Shown: positions 9,532 through 21,946 of the stretch, one piece after another | Position numbering within the stretch: position 1 is the stretch's first letter | Layout of the letters: every line of letters begins with the position of its first letter | Source: Plotosus lineatus | Lineage: Eukaryota > Chordata > Actinopteri > Siluriformes > Plotosidae | NCBI GenBank assembly: GCA_024760905.1 | Contig: CM045735.1 | Span: 26,264,749 to 26,328,748, forward strand | Length of the DNA stretch: 64,000 nucleotides | Reading direction: 5' to 3' | Notes under the pieces: model-generated | The model's input: only the letters and a program-made list of their open reading frames with translations | Databases searched by the model: none | What the model was told of the DNA's origin: nothing | Program-made: the position numbers and the translations under genes

Positions 9532-11127
9532 ATATGTGAGCGCTCCACCGAAAGTAGGCGCCAAGAAAAGGCCAGAAAAGTAAAAATGGTCCATTTTTAT
9601 TGAAATTCGGATTTTTGCATAAACTATTAAAACAAGTATTCAACTATCACTTGCTCAAGTGAAATCAACGAAAACTCACTAAAAATATCTTTTTTCCCCA
9701 TTTTTCTGATGAGTACCTTCATAAAACTAGATAAAAACAGTAGCAAACTTACTGGTTTTCCTTGCAATTATTCACCAAGTTCGGTACAAGACACACTATA
9801 ATCCATACACCAGAAGAACGGCTGTGAAGTAGTCTCTCCATTTTGGATACTGTTTTGATATTAAAATGCTGTTTCATCAAATAAAATAAAGGTTATTAAG
9901 ACGATATGCTCATAAACAATGCAGGCTAGTTGCTGAGGAAGATCTGAAACGAACACACTGATTGGTCAGCTCGGGCTTGCACATGTGCAGTACCCATCAC
10001 ACATTAACTTCCGGTTTACTTCCTGACTCTCGTTTACTCCATGCGGAACAATATCTCCGAATTTTTTTGATTATTTGATTTCTGTGTAATCTTGTCTGGA
10101 CTGGACATGCTGGATCGTGGGTTGTTTAGTTTTCTATGAAAATTGTTCAAGACCTGAAAAATACTTAAATGTTTCATTCTTTTTACATCTGACCAAACTG
10201 ATGATGATGAGGATATCAGCTGTGTTGATGAAGATTTTGATTTTGATGTTGATAAAGAAGAGGCATCTGTTAATAAAAGTGTGCATGAGTTGTGTTGGTG
10301 GTGAGGATATAGATTAAGATGATAAATATTGAGGGCAGAGTTGATGAAGCCAGCTGTTGAGCAGAGTTTATGATGCCAGTTGTGTTGATGAAGATTTTGA
10401 TGTTGATGAAGAAGAGGCATCTGTGAATAAAAGTGTGCATGAGTCAGTTTTTTTGTGTTTGGGATGAGATGTGATCCTTTCTGCTGAGCAGGATATAGAT
10501 GAAGATGATAATGCTGAGGGCAGAGTTGATAAAGCTAACTTGTATAAAGAGATCAGAGAGTTTTGTTATATAGTTTTCCTATATATAGTTTTCTTAATTC
10601 AGTGTGATTGTTTGAACCTGACAGTGTTTTTTTTTTTTTTTTCAATCAGTAGCCTTTGAAGACATTTGAACCTTTATATAATGGTCAAAAAGATACATAC
10701 TGATCTTATTGGAATAAACAGAAATGAAAAAAAAAATAGTGTTTTTTTGGGGGATTACCACGGTGACTGATGGTTTAAAAAAGGGCCTGTCAGATTAAAA
10801 TGAGGATGATTTCTATCATCTGTTCATAAAACTTTTTCTAGACATGTTTTCTAAAAGTTTATATGCCTGAAGTGCATAAAATGTTTGGTTGCTAAGGACT
10901 AATTATCTTGGAAGAAGGGAAATCTTTGTACTCATTCTTCTCTAAAACGTCTTTTGAAATTTTTAGTTGAATGCTGACACAAGAAATGGCATTGCTCGGT
11001 CAATTTTCAAGGTATTGACAAACTTTTTGGCTGCATTTTGCAGCTTTAGGCCTCCTCTATCTGACTGTGTAAAAAGCTCATTTTTCATTTTTGGACCCAA
11101 GAGCCTACTTTCGGTGGAGTGGCTCAT
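9532..11127. mobile_element. Unassigned ~1.6-kb element with terminal inverted repeats
   Basis: The ends share 'ctccaccgaaagtaggc' in inverted orientation (near 9543 and near 11104-11120), within about 28 bp of imperfect inversion. Inside, two related acidic blocks (about 10198-10300 and 10385-10560, + strand) encode runs such as TDDDEDISCVDEDFDFDVD and AEQDIDEDDNAEGRVDK. These resemble the acidic N-terminal region of some DNA transposases, but no catalytic domain or intact frame remains. Target-site duplication and superfamily are undetermined. Confidence 0.6.
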
Positions 11128-11729
11128 ATATATCATGCCATAAAATGCATTTCTCCCTAACTTTCTTCCTTATTTGCACTTCAGAGTTTTTCTGGGACAG
11201 GTTTATCCCTTAAATATGTTCACAGAACAAAAAGAATTATAATCGTGTCACTGTACATGATTTTCTTCATTGTAATCTATGTACTTTAGTATATTTAATA
11301 TGGAATATAGAATGCTTTACCTGGTTAGTAAGTGTTTGTAGTATTTTTCCGAAAGGTCCTGGCACCATATGCATATGAATTTTCTTGGTGCCTCAACAGG
11401 TTTTCACAAAAAGTTTGTAAGTTTCAATTTCACATTTTCACCAGTGTATAGTGAAATCATGATGCACTTTTGCAGTCATAAGCAATTGAACTTATTTTTT
11501 AGCTAGGCCATTTTAATTTGATTATCAAACCCACAAAGGTTTACTCTCCAGCTGTTCAACTAACCTAACAAGGGCAATTTTATTAATTGCTTAATCAGCA
11601 CAAAGGTTTTCAGATGTGATGACTTAATTGCAAAAAGATTTTCTAATGATCAATTCATCTTTTAACATGACAATAAAATGACACAATGTGCTATTGTAAC
11701 ACAAGCATGATAGTTACTGAAAATCCACT
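11128..11729. other. Unassigned non-coding stretch
   Basis: About 600 bp of AT-rich sequence with no supported feature. Confidence 0.4.
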
Positions 11730-11930
11730 TTATTCTCTTCATAATACTCAGGTGTCTTTCTAATCTATATCGAAAGGGCTGAGAACCAGAGTGATTTACC
11801 CAAAATAAAACTGTTTTTGAGAAAAAAAAAAGTTTTTTATCTTTACAAAATCACTAAATCAGGGATAATGCTCATTATGTGGTTCAAGCTTACATGGAAT
11901 ATGAAGAAACCATTCTGACAGACATGTTTT
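11730..11930. repeat. Divergent dispersed repeat (partner near 51130-51300)
   Basis: Shares an ordered series of words with 51140-51290: 'aagggct', 'tttttgagaaaaa', 'cagggataatgc', then 'ttcaag'. Divergence is substantial. No class assigned. Confidence 0.5.
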
Positions 11931-11932
11931 TT

Positions 11933-12005
11933 TTTTTTTAATGTGGGAGGAAAACGGCAATCAAAGCCTGGCCTTCTTGCTGCGAGAATCAGGATTAGAA
12001 CACTT
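11933..12005 (-). mobile_element. SINE/LINE tail fragment of 'gtgggaggaaa' type
   Basis: Short antisense fragment containing 'gtgggaggaaa' and 'ccttcttgctg', a common fish repeat recognised from memory. A sense fragment of the same family is at 54409-54510. Confidence 0.45.
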
Positions 12006-12239
12006 CATTGATCTTATAGGAAATTGTGTGGACACATTTGCTCCATACAAGAGTAAGATAAAGTTAAGGTCTCAATAAAGAAAATGTAATAAAATGATAC
12101 ATATTTATTAATATATGCAAATGTACATACAGAATCTCCATACATGTAATATGCAATGTGTAGGAATAATTTCCTGTGTTGTTCAGTAGAGCATTTACAT
12201 GGTATCAGTCTCACACTGAATGTGCTCCTGTCACTGATC

Positions 12240-13410
12240 AGTAAGTTATGAAGCGGGTGGGAGGAATTTTTAAATTTGTCTTTAGTTTGGACAACATTTG
12301 GCTCTCTGACACTACGGTCCAGCTCCATCCTCACAACTTTACTGGCTCTTCAGATCAGGGTGTTCAGTCTGTTAGAGTCTGCGGCCCTCAGCCTCCTGCC
12401 CCAGCATGTAACAACAGACTCTTAGAACATCCTGAATAGTGTCTGAAAGAGTTAAATGACTGTGGCACTTCTTTTAAAATGCGATAGTCTTTGTAACCCA
12501 GTCCAGTTTATTGTCAATATTAACGCCAAGGTATTTATAATCCTACACCACTTCCACATCGACGCCCTGAATGGAAACGGGCTGCTGCTACATCGGATCT
12601 CCTGAAGTCCACAGCCAGTTCTTGGTCTTTGTCTTACTGAAGATGCAAATGACTCTGCTCACACAATGTGTCGAAGGAATCAACAATATTCTGATATTGA
12701 CCTTATGGTGTTGAATGCACTTGAAAAGTCAAAACGATATGACCCTCACAGTGCTCACCGGCTGGTCCAGGTGGGTGTAGACACTGTTAAGCAGATGATG
12801 GTGTCCTTGACTCTGTGATGAGGCTGGTAGGTAACCATGGGTCGGAATTGATCCAGTATTAGTCTCTTGACGGTCATCATGAAGTCAGTGCCATGGGTCT
12901 GTAATTTTGGGGCCACCGGGATGTGAAGTCTTTGGTACAGGAATGAGGCATGACATTTTGCAGCGCACTGGGATCCTCTGTAGACTCAGGCTTATTGTGA
13001 AGATGTAGAGTTTCAGATTACACCCTCAGGCTCACCCTGTCCGGTACTGCTGCCTTGGCTGAGTGGAGTCTTTTCAGTTTTTTCTCGGCCTGACAATAAG
13101 TTAAGTTGACAGGTGGGAGAGAGGTGTCAGGTCTATCACAAAAGGCACTGGTGCAGTGAGGAGAGGGAGGTAGCGAGACGGGTGTGGCAGGGGGAGGGGG
13201 GTGTTCAAGCCTGCTCCTGACGAGTTAGAAGAGTGCTGTGCAGAAGCTGCAGTGTCAAAAAACATTCAGCTCATTGACACTTATACTCATACTCGGTTAA
13301 AGACCATATTCAACTTCTCTGCTGATGGATGGCTTGAAACCAATGATGGGCTTCATACTGCTCCAAACCTCTCTCATGTTGTTCTACTGGAGTTTCCAAT
13401 GCAGGTTTGA
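12240..13410 (-). pseudogene. Degenerate L2-like LINE, reverse-transcriptase relics
   Basis: Antisense conceptual translation gives pieces in the order expected for an L2-like ORF2: RT start region near 12900, THLDQPVSTVR near 12760, then DYKYLGVNIDNKLDW near 12490-12540. Many stops and a large internal deletion (the FADD-containing middle is missing) show it is dead. It lies just upstream on the + strand coordinates of the far better preserved LINE at 13412-16790. Confidence 0.7.
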
Positions 13411-13732
13411 CAATGACAATGACAATACTTTATTGCCCGAGGAAGGAATTTGTCTTGCACGTACACAAGCTCCATAAAACATACATACATAAAAACATAT
13501 TACAAACATGAAGACATAATACATATATAACATTAAAATATCTTAAGGTACAATGTAAGAAGACTAGCACTAAAAGTTCAAAAATAAAGTTTAAAAATAC
13601 TTTAAAGAATACTGTATGTTAAAACGGACATGTAACGACTTAAGACATAAAACTGAGTTTTTAAATTAGATAACGCAACAGATGAAACAGTGGTACAAAA
13701 TGTAACAATATACAAGAGACTAAAGGTGGAGG

Positions 13733-14848
13733 CTACTTATTTAAAAGGAAAATGCTAGTTGGTATATAGGATGTACGGGCTCTCTTTGATTTAAGTTTGG
13801 GTAATTGATATCTGCGGCCGGAAGGAAGAAGGATATATTCAGAATGAAGAACATGAGTTTCATCATTAATAATTTTGGATGCTAAATTTAGTACACGAGA
13901 TTCATAAAAGTAGTCAATGGGGTCTACAGGAGTTCCAATGATCTTGCTGCTTACGTTTACAATTTTGCCAAGTTTGTTTTTGTTTTTGAGAGAGAGGGTG
14001 CCGTACCAACATTGTACACTAAAAAGTAAAACAGATTGCACACATGATTTGTAAAATAACAACATAATGGTTTTATCAATATGAAAAGATCTGAGTTTGC
14101 GAAGGAAGAACAGTCTTTGTTGACACTTGTTGTACACGGCATCAGTATTCTGGGTAAAAGTCAGCTTATTGTCAATGATAGTTCCCAGATATTTGTATTG
14201 GTCAACTTGTTCAACAGTCTCTGAGTTAATTACGATAGGTGCATGATCAGATTTTTTTGTTCTAAAGTCTATGATGAGTTCCTTCGTTTTCTTTACATTC
14301 AGCTGTAGGAAATTGTCCTCACACCATGAGTTGAAGTTATAAATGTCTTCTCGGTAGTTGGCTAAAGACTCACAATCAGTAAGGAGACTAACAAGGGCGG
14401 CGTCGTCTGCGAACTTGATGGTAGAGCAATTCGAGTGGGTACTGACACAATCGTTAGTGTAGAGGATGAACAACACAGGGGAGAGAACACATCCCTGTGG
14501 AGCCCCCGTGTTGATGGTAACTCTACTGGACATGCTGTCGTTAACCCTCACGTACTGGGTTCTGTCTCTCAGGAAGTTGAAGATCCATTTGATCACTGCA
14601 TTGTTTACGGATAAGCGTTGAAGTTTCTCAATCATTAGGTGTGGCTGTATGGTGTTAAATGCGGATGAAAAGTCAATGAACAGAACCCGAGCAAATGACT
14701 TCGGAGTTTCAAGATGTTGGTATACCTGGTTTAGAAGTGTGATTGTGGCATCTTCAACTCCCCGTTTTGCCCTGTGTTTAATTGTAGAGGGTCCAGCTTG
14801 TCTTGGACGTCGCGTAGCAACGACTTCAGCACCAACCTCTCCAAGCAC
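13733..14848 (-). pseudogene. L2-like LINE ORF2, RT core and C-terminal part
   Basis: A frame of 371 codons, of which the first ~25 are out-of-phase sequence. From AKRGVEDATITLLNQVYQ it reads through RT motifs: FIDFSSAFNTIQP (motif A), TGAPQGCVLSPVLFILYTND (motif B), KFADDAALVS (catalytic YXDD-equivalent, intact), then KTKELIIDFR and YKYLGTIIDNKL. It would reverse-transcribe LINE RNA at the nicked target. It ends in a natural-looking stop before the 3' untranslated region. A one-base shift near 14785 separates it from the preceding frame. Confidence 0.88.
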
Positions 14849-15540
14849 TTCATGACAACCGATGTAAGGGCCACAGGCCTGTAGTCATTTAGAGTTGATG
14901 GTTTGGTTTTCTTAGGTACAGGAACTATTTCCGACAATTTCCAAAGTTTTGGTATTAAATTAGAATCCAGTGACATTTGGAATAATTTACAAAACACTTC
15001 ACTGAGCTGGTCGCGACACTCCTTTAGGACCTTGCCGTCCAAGTTATCTGGTCCAGACGCTTTACGTATGTTCAGTTTGGAGAACTCATTGATGACGTCA
15101 TCGTGTTTAAGTAGTATCGGGCTCGAGTTGTTGGTGTCTAAATCCGAATACAAGCGATCACATTGTTGACTAAAATCGAAACAATCAAACCTTGCATAAA
15201 AGGCATTGAGTTCACTGGCGAATGCATTTTTATCGGGAACATTGATGGCTTGTCTCTCGCTTTTACTACCAATCATAGTTCTTACACCATTCCAAGCTTG
15301 GCGAAGGTTGTTTGTGTAAAACTGACGCTCGATCTTCTCCTTGTAGGCCTGCTTACATTGTCTTATTGTGCAATCAATTTCCTTCTGAACAAGCCTCAAA
15401 TCATCTCTGTTTTGTTCCATGAAAAGTATTTTCTTCTTGTTAAGCAGCAACTTTAACTCTTTTGTGACCCAGGGCTTGTTATTCGGGTAGACTTTTACTG
15501 TTTTACTGGGAATAATATTACACAAAAGTTTATATAACAT
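14731..15540 (-). pseudogene. L2-like LINE ORF2, linker and start of RT
   Basis: A frame of 269 codons carrying NNKPWVTKELK, a lysine-rich linker, KASGPDNLDGKVLKEC and NDYRPVALTSVVMKCLERLV, the usual entry into the LINE RT domain. The residues after DKLDPLQ are shifted; the correct continuation is the next frame (13733-14848). A second break near 15520 separates it from the endonuclease frame upstream. Confidence 0.87.
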
Positions 15541-16778
15541 GATATATGATCAGTAACAGTATCCAAGTCTGCACAATCGTCAAAAAAAATGTCCCAGTTT
15601 GTACAGTCAAAACACCCTTTCAAACTTTCAATAGAATCAGAATCCCACGTCCTCACAACCTTTGAGTGAGTTTTGTCCATTTTCAATTTAGTCTTGTACT
15701 TAGGCATTAAGTATACTCCGTTGTGGTCAGATGATCCCAGAGGCGGCTTACTCACAGTTTTATAGGCGTGTTTAACGTTCCCGTAACAGAGGTCGATTGT
15801 CTTGTTTCTGCGGGTTTTACATGTCACATATTGTTCGTAGTGTGGTAAAGTTTGTTTAAGTGAACAACTGCTGAAGTCGCCGAGAATTAGTTTCAGTGCT
15901 TCAGGAGAGAGATTTTCTAATTTTTGCATGTGGTTGTAGATTTGATCAGTTGCCTTCTTGTCGTTAGCACTTGGAGGAATATACACCAGTGTTATGAAGA
16001 CTTGTCCAAACTCTCGTGGTAGATAGAATGGACGAAACGATACAGATAGAAGTTCAATATCAGATGAACATACTCTGTTTCTTATCGTAAAGTTATTGCA
16101 CCACTTAGAGTTCGCGTATATGCAAACACCGCCCCCGATGGTCTTTCCGGTAGCGTCGGTGTCTCTGTCGAGGCGGATAGGGGGTCCGAACCCGGGTAGT
16201 GTAATCACAGAGTCGTCAACCTGTCTATTCAACCATGTCTCTGTAAAGCACAACAGTAAACTATCACGGTACTCAAACAGATGTTCCACACATGCATTGA
16301 GCTTGTTTTTGATGGACCGTACGTTTGAAAGCAGTATAGTGGGAAGCGCAGGTTTGTGGTTACGGGCTCGAACTCGACGTCTCACGCCCCCTCTCTTACC
16401 TCTTTTACGTCGTTTTGTGGTGGTATGGTCCTCTGAAGTCAGTACACAATCCTGAGGTATATCCAGTTTAAGGCTACTCACATCCAGATTGTCACTGTAG
16501 GATAATAAGAACTCCCGTCCATAGCGAATGTAATGACTGTGGTCGCCATGTTGTATACCCAAGCCATATCCGTATCCCGCTTGTGTGCAATCGACAACAT
16601 TATGTTGAAATATGATAGTTTTGAGCAGATGCAGCGTCAAAATGCTCAAAATAAGTGTCCCCATTTTCTTAAAGTCATTCACAATGAACAAATTCGTCAC
16701 AGTAACACACAAAAGAACACAAAACAACAAAAATATCCGGAGCTCTGAACGTGCGTGTCGCCAGCTGCGCAGCGCCAC
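15495..16778 (-). pseudogene. L2-like LINE ORF2, AP endonuclease domain
   Basis: 427-codon frame. After an unusual hydrophobic N-terminal stretch and a basic segment (KRRKRGKRGG) comes an apurinic-type endonuclease: NVRSIKNK, CFTETWL (catalytic Glu), GGGVCIYANSKW, LVYIPPSAND, LGDFSS (Asp retained; the usual GDFN Asn is Ser), and GSSDHNGVYL (catalytic SDH). The enzyme nicks target DNA for target-primed reverse transcription. The final ~12 residues are frameshifted. The Asn-to-Ser change may reduce activity. Confidence 0.85.
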
Positions 16779-16790
16779 CTATATTTTATA

Positions 16791-17058
16791 CACCTATATA
16801 TAAACCTAGGTTTCTCCTGTAATTGTCCTTCGCCTCTCCAATCCTGACGCTCAGAGAACTTTGGATCGTTCTCTCCTTGTCTCTGTTGCCAGCCCTGAAT
16901 GCCCTCTTCTTGCCATTGAGGAGAGATTTAATGTCTTTAGATTAACTATAGGCATCCTTACTGTTTGCATACAGCCAATCTAAAGTTCTCTCTGGTGAGG
17001 CATTAGAATTTACTAATCTTATCCATTTGGCTGTAGATGTGATATATAACTTGGCTGT

Positions 17059-17060
<2 letters not shown>
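16791..17060. other. Unassigned stretch next to the LINE 5' end
   Basis: Possibly LINE 5' leader or host sequence; no diagnostic signal. Confidence 0.35.

Positions 17061-17061
<1 letters not shown>

Positions 17062-17144
<83 letters not shown>
17062..17144. repeat. (TA)n microsatellite
   Basis: About 82 nt of pure TA directly before a SINE head. Confidence 0.97.
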
Positions 17145-17147
<3 letters not shown>

Positions 17148-17480
17148 TGGTGGTCTAGTGGTATAGGGCGCTGAATCGCTGATCCAAAGGTTGGGGGTTC
17201 GAGTCCCACTCTTCACAAGGTTGTCACTGTCTCCTCAGTGCAGCTAACTGGGTTATCAAAGGCAGGCCATGTCTCTCACTGTCTATGGTGAGAGGCATGT
17301 AAAAGAACCATTGCTGACTTTCGTAAAGAGTAGCTGCAAAGTCGTCAGCGTGTTTCTGTCCCTTGCAAAAAAGGGTTGTGACAGGAAGGGCATCCGACGT
17401 AAAAACCTCTGCCAAATCAAATGTGCAAATCAGATGATTCACTGTGGCGACTCTCGAGTAAAAGGGAAAAAGCTGAAAGT
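17145..17480 (+). mobile_element. Full-length tRNA-derived SINE, RTE-like-tail type
   Basis: A tRNA-like head carries an A-box-like 'tggtctagtggtatagggc' and B-box-like 'ggttcgagtcc', by eye closest to a tRNA-Glu-type pattern. The shared body follows (to 'tttctgtccc', about 17362), then the tail 'gacaggaagggcatccgac' to 'gggaaaaagctgaaag'. It sits in a (TA)n array with (CATA)n after it. Confidence 0.88.
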
Positions 17481-17618
17481 AAGACATACATACATACATA
17501 TATAAATAAGTAAAAATAAAAGAACAGAACAAAGACTTTCTATTTAAAACTTCATTTTCACTACATATCTGTTTCGAGGGGTGGTGAAACCATCCTCTCT
17601 CTTCAGGTGATTACAGAA

Positions 17619-17620
<2 letters not shown>

Positions 17621-17697
<77 letters not shown>

Positions 17698-17727
17698 CAT
17701 ATATATATATATATATATACATATATG
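17621..17727. repeat. (TA)n microsatellite, left flank of a Tigger-like element
   Basis: TA array with a few 'catata' variants, ending at the element start. Confidence 0.95.
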
Positions 17728-19154
<1,427 letters not shown>

Positions 19155-19368
19155 CTCTCACTGTCTATGGTGAGAAGCATGTAAAAGAACCATTGCTGGC
19201 TTTCGTAAAGAGCAGGCTGCAAAGCCGTCAGCGTGTTTCTGTCCCTTGCTAAAAGGGTTGTGACAGGAAGGGCAGCCGGCGTAAAAACCCACACCAAATC
19301 AAATGTGCGAATCAGATGATTCGCTGTGGCAACTTTCGAGAACGGGAAAAAGCCCAAAAGAAAAGAAG
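19155..19368 (+). mobile_element. tRNA-derived SINE, RTE-like-tail type, 5' truncated
   Basis: Begins in the body at 'tctctcactgtctatggtg' and runs through the complete tail to 'gggaaaaagcccaaaag'. The tRNA-like head is missing. Confidence 0.82.
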
Positions 19369-19384
19369 ATATATATCTTGGCTA

Positions 19385-19730
19385 TATATGGCTCCTGTTG
19401 CAGCCAGACAAGAATGGCATTGAACATTCGGTCTGCAGCTTCTCGTAGAAATTCGATACTAGAATAACTATTCCACCATTGAAACGAAGCCACTTGCTCT
19501 AATCCTACTTGTATAGCATTTCGAGGTATACCTAGCCTTGTCCAGCCAGTCCATACTAGTGTAGACCGACCACAACACGCTGATGTTCCTACACAAGGTG
19601 AAGGGCAAGAACAGAAAGTTGCTAGCCTGGAGTCTGATCCTCCGGGAGTATGGTCTCATCATAAAACATATTAAGAGAGCAACTAAACATGTGCAGATGC
19701 GCTCTCCCATTTTAAGAGGCACTATTTACC
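19385..19730 (+). pseudogene. Ty3/gypsy retrotransposon RNase H relic
   Basis: Spread over shifted frames are pieces in gypsy RNase H order: a stretch with EHSVCSFSRR near 19420, a broken middle, then TDHNTLMFLHKVKGKNRKLL and LILREYGLIIKHIK near 19565-19680. Same family as 5206-5565 (minus). No LTRs are visible alongside. Confidence 0.72.
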
Positions 19731-19739
19731 CAGTTTTTG

Positions 19740-21140
19740 TTTTCAGACACAAATGCATTTGGGACAGTACACATTCTATTCAGAATCAAAACATGAAGAA
19801 ACATATCACATTTGTGTTATTCCTTTCAAGAAATTGAAGAAAAGTGAATCTTAGACTTTTTCAAAAAATTGTGTCTGCTTTCTTCTTTACAAACTCAAAC
19901 ATTCACTGTCTGAACTGAAAAATGTTCTAAGATTTTGCTTTCATTTGAATCACTGAACTACATTTCTGAGAACTGCTGTACATCTGTGTTGCATGGAGTC
20001 AACCAACTTCTTGCATCTGTGAACAGGTATTCTAGCCCAGTATGACTGGATGACATTCTACAGTTCATCTGTATTTATTTGTGTTGCCCCAGAAACTGCA
20101 GTTTTGATGTCATTCCACAAATTTTATATTAGATTAAGGTCCGGGGATTGGGCGGGCCACTCCAGAATGTGAATCTTGTTGGTCTGGTACCAAGATGTTA
20201 CCCTCTTACTGGTGTGGTTGGGCTCATTGTCTTGTTGGAACACCCATTTCAAGGGCATGCCCTCTTGAGCATAAGGCAGCATGGCCTCTTCAAGTATTTT
20301 GATGTCATCAAACTGATTCATGATCCCTGGTATGTGATAAATAGGCCCAACACCATAGGATGAGAAATATCCCTATATCATGATGCTTGCGCCACCATAA
20401 TTTGCTGTCTTCACAGTGTACTGTGGCTTGAATTCAGTATTGGTGGGTCATCTAGCGGGGGCACTTGACATTAAAAGAGCAATCTTATTTTCATCAGTCC
20501 ACAAAACGTTGCACCATATCTCTTTGGGCCAGTCAAATGTGCTCTTTGGCAAATTGTAACCTCTTCAGCACACACCTTTTTTCAACAGTGGGACTTTGTG
20601 GGGGCTTCTTGCTCATAGCTTGGCTTCACATAAGCATCTTCTAATTATAACAGTACTCACAGGTAACTTTAGACCTGTGATCTTCCTGGAGTTGATTGTT
20701 GACTGAGTCCTTGCCATTTTGGCTATTCGTCGATCCATTCAAATGGTAGTTTTTCGCTTTCTTCCATGTATTTTGGTTTTGGTTACAATTTTAAAGCATT
20801 TGCAATCATTTTGTCCAAGCAGCCTATCATTTTCTGCACTTCTTTATATGCATCTCCTGTCCAATCAACTTTTTGGTCAAAGTCCGCTGTTCTTCTAAAC
20901 AATGTCTGGAATAACCCATTTTCCACAGAATTTCAGGTAGAAATGCACTATAACTAGCATCTCCTTTCAATTAGTGATTCAATGACACAGAATCAGCAGC
21001 ATGCATATCATGACTGTTGGGTCTGTTCGATTTCTATTACTCTTCTACACCAGTTAAGAAATTATTTGCCATGTAGAAATATAATTTCTACCAAAAACAG
21101 TGATTTATCAGCTTAGTGATGTCTGCTATTATTTTGAACC
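19740..21140 (-). pseudogene. Degenerate Tc1-like transposon with transposase relic
   Basis: Antisense frames hold Tc1 transposase pieces in order: WTDENKI near 20490 (first catalytic Asp), then VFQQDNEPNHTSKRV and ILEWPAQSPDLN near 20140-20240 (second Asp and the start of the SPDLNPIE block). The frame ends at SPDLNLI, one residue short of the catalytic Glu. Several shifts and stops show it is inactive. Flanking AT-rich parts (to about 19740 and 21140) match this element's ends from memory; exact termini were not identified. Confidence 0.75.
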
Positions 21141-21569
21141 CAACTGTAAGCTAATTTCCACATCAGAAAAGGTGCATATAGAACAGAACTTGCAGTTGCC
21201 AGTATCTCACACTTGTCTTTAGCATTTTCCCCTTGTCTGGCTTATGAGATGGCAGAGATATGCTGCATATGTGTGTTATTACCTTGGACTAGGTTAGGCT
21301 GTAACATAGATATTAATGAGAGTGGTGAGATTAATATTGCTTTTGCTTTGGCTTATTTTAATCACAGTGGTTGCCTCTTTGAAAGCTAGCCAGTCTAAAA
21401 TACTGTCATAAGCAATTTAGTTATACACATTTAATGTAATTTACCTAGCATCAGAAAGGAAAAAAAAAACAAAAAGCAATGGCCTCCCTCACTCCAAATG
21501 TAAGCCAAAACCAGGAGACCACATGGGAAAATAAATGGCGCCAACTTCCAACTAATCACAGTGCTATTT
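21141..21569. other. Unassigned non-coding stretch
   Basis: About 430 bp, nothing recognisable. Confidence 0.4.
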
Positions 21570-21631
21570 ATAGTAGTAGTAGTTGGCCTCCTTTGGTCGA
21601 AATCAACAATGGAAACTGTGCCCTTTCACTG

Positions 21632-21889
21632 TCAGTTCATAGTACTTTGCTCTGTACAATGTGGCCTCTGGATTATGAGGCCAATGCGGGAATGGCAGTC
21701 CTTGCCACACGAGGAACAGATGTGAATAGATGCGGCGGAGTCAGTTGTTTTCTCTTTTAGCTTGGCCCTTTTTTCGATGGCTTCGTAGGTGATTTTCTCT
21801 TCACCTTCCTTAAGTTGCTTTTGAAGAAAGCAGTGCCAGCTGCTGCGGTCTGCCGCAATGTCTTCCCAGCTCTCGGGGTCGATTTCCAA
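21632..21889 (-). pseudogene. EN-RT LINE C-terminus with CxxC finger motif
   Basis: 85-codon antisense frame: PESWEDIAADRSSWHCFLQK, a charged linker, then HICSSCGKDCHSRIGLI. The latter is the nucleic-acid-binding finger at the C-terminus of this LINE type; the usual second His position reads IIQRPHC, so the last ligands are partly altered. Confidence 0.75.
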
Positions 21890-21946
21890 GGCTTACATGT
21901 CTCGTTTACACACGTCCTTGTACCTCAGCTGTGGGCGGCCACGGGT

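Larger units (their letters stand above)
13412..16790 (-). mobile_element. Nearly complete L2/CR1-group LINE
   Basis: Antisense non-LTR retrotransposon. Its 3' end (left) is the short tandem '(gacaat)3' followed by an AT-rich 3' untranslated region. One ORF2-like product is split by two frameshifts into the three frames annotated below: AP endonuclease, linker/early RT, and RT to C-terminus. The 5' end is near 16790. No ORF1 protein was identified. With only two frame breaks over about 1,050 codons it looks young compared with the other LINEs here. Confidence 0.85.

Noticed and set aside
10034..10420. 128-codon minus-strand frame rich in His, Gln and Ser
   Set aside because: Complement of the acidic GAT-rich coding block on the plus strand; composition-driven.
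14649..16803. Plus-strand open frames across the L2-like LINE
   Set aside because: Shadows of the minus-strand LINE frames, which carry the RT and endonuclease motifs.
17145..17216. Possible tRNA gene
   Set aside because: A- and B-box-like words are present, but the cloverleaf cannot be completed (no paired acceptor stem) and the unit is followed by a SINE body; the same head recurs many times.
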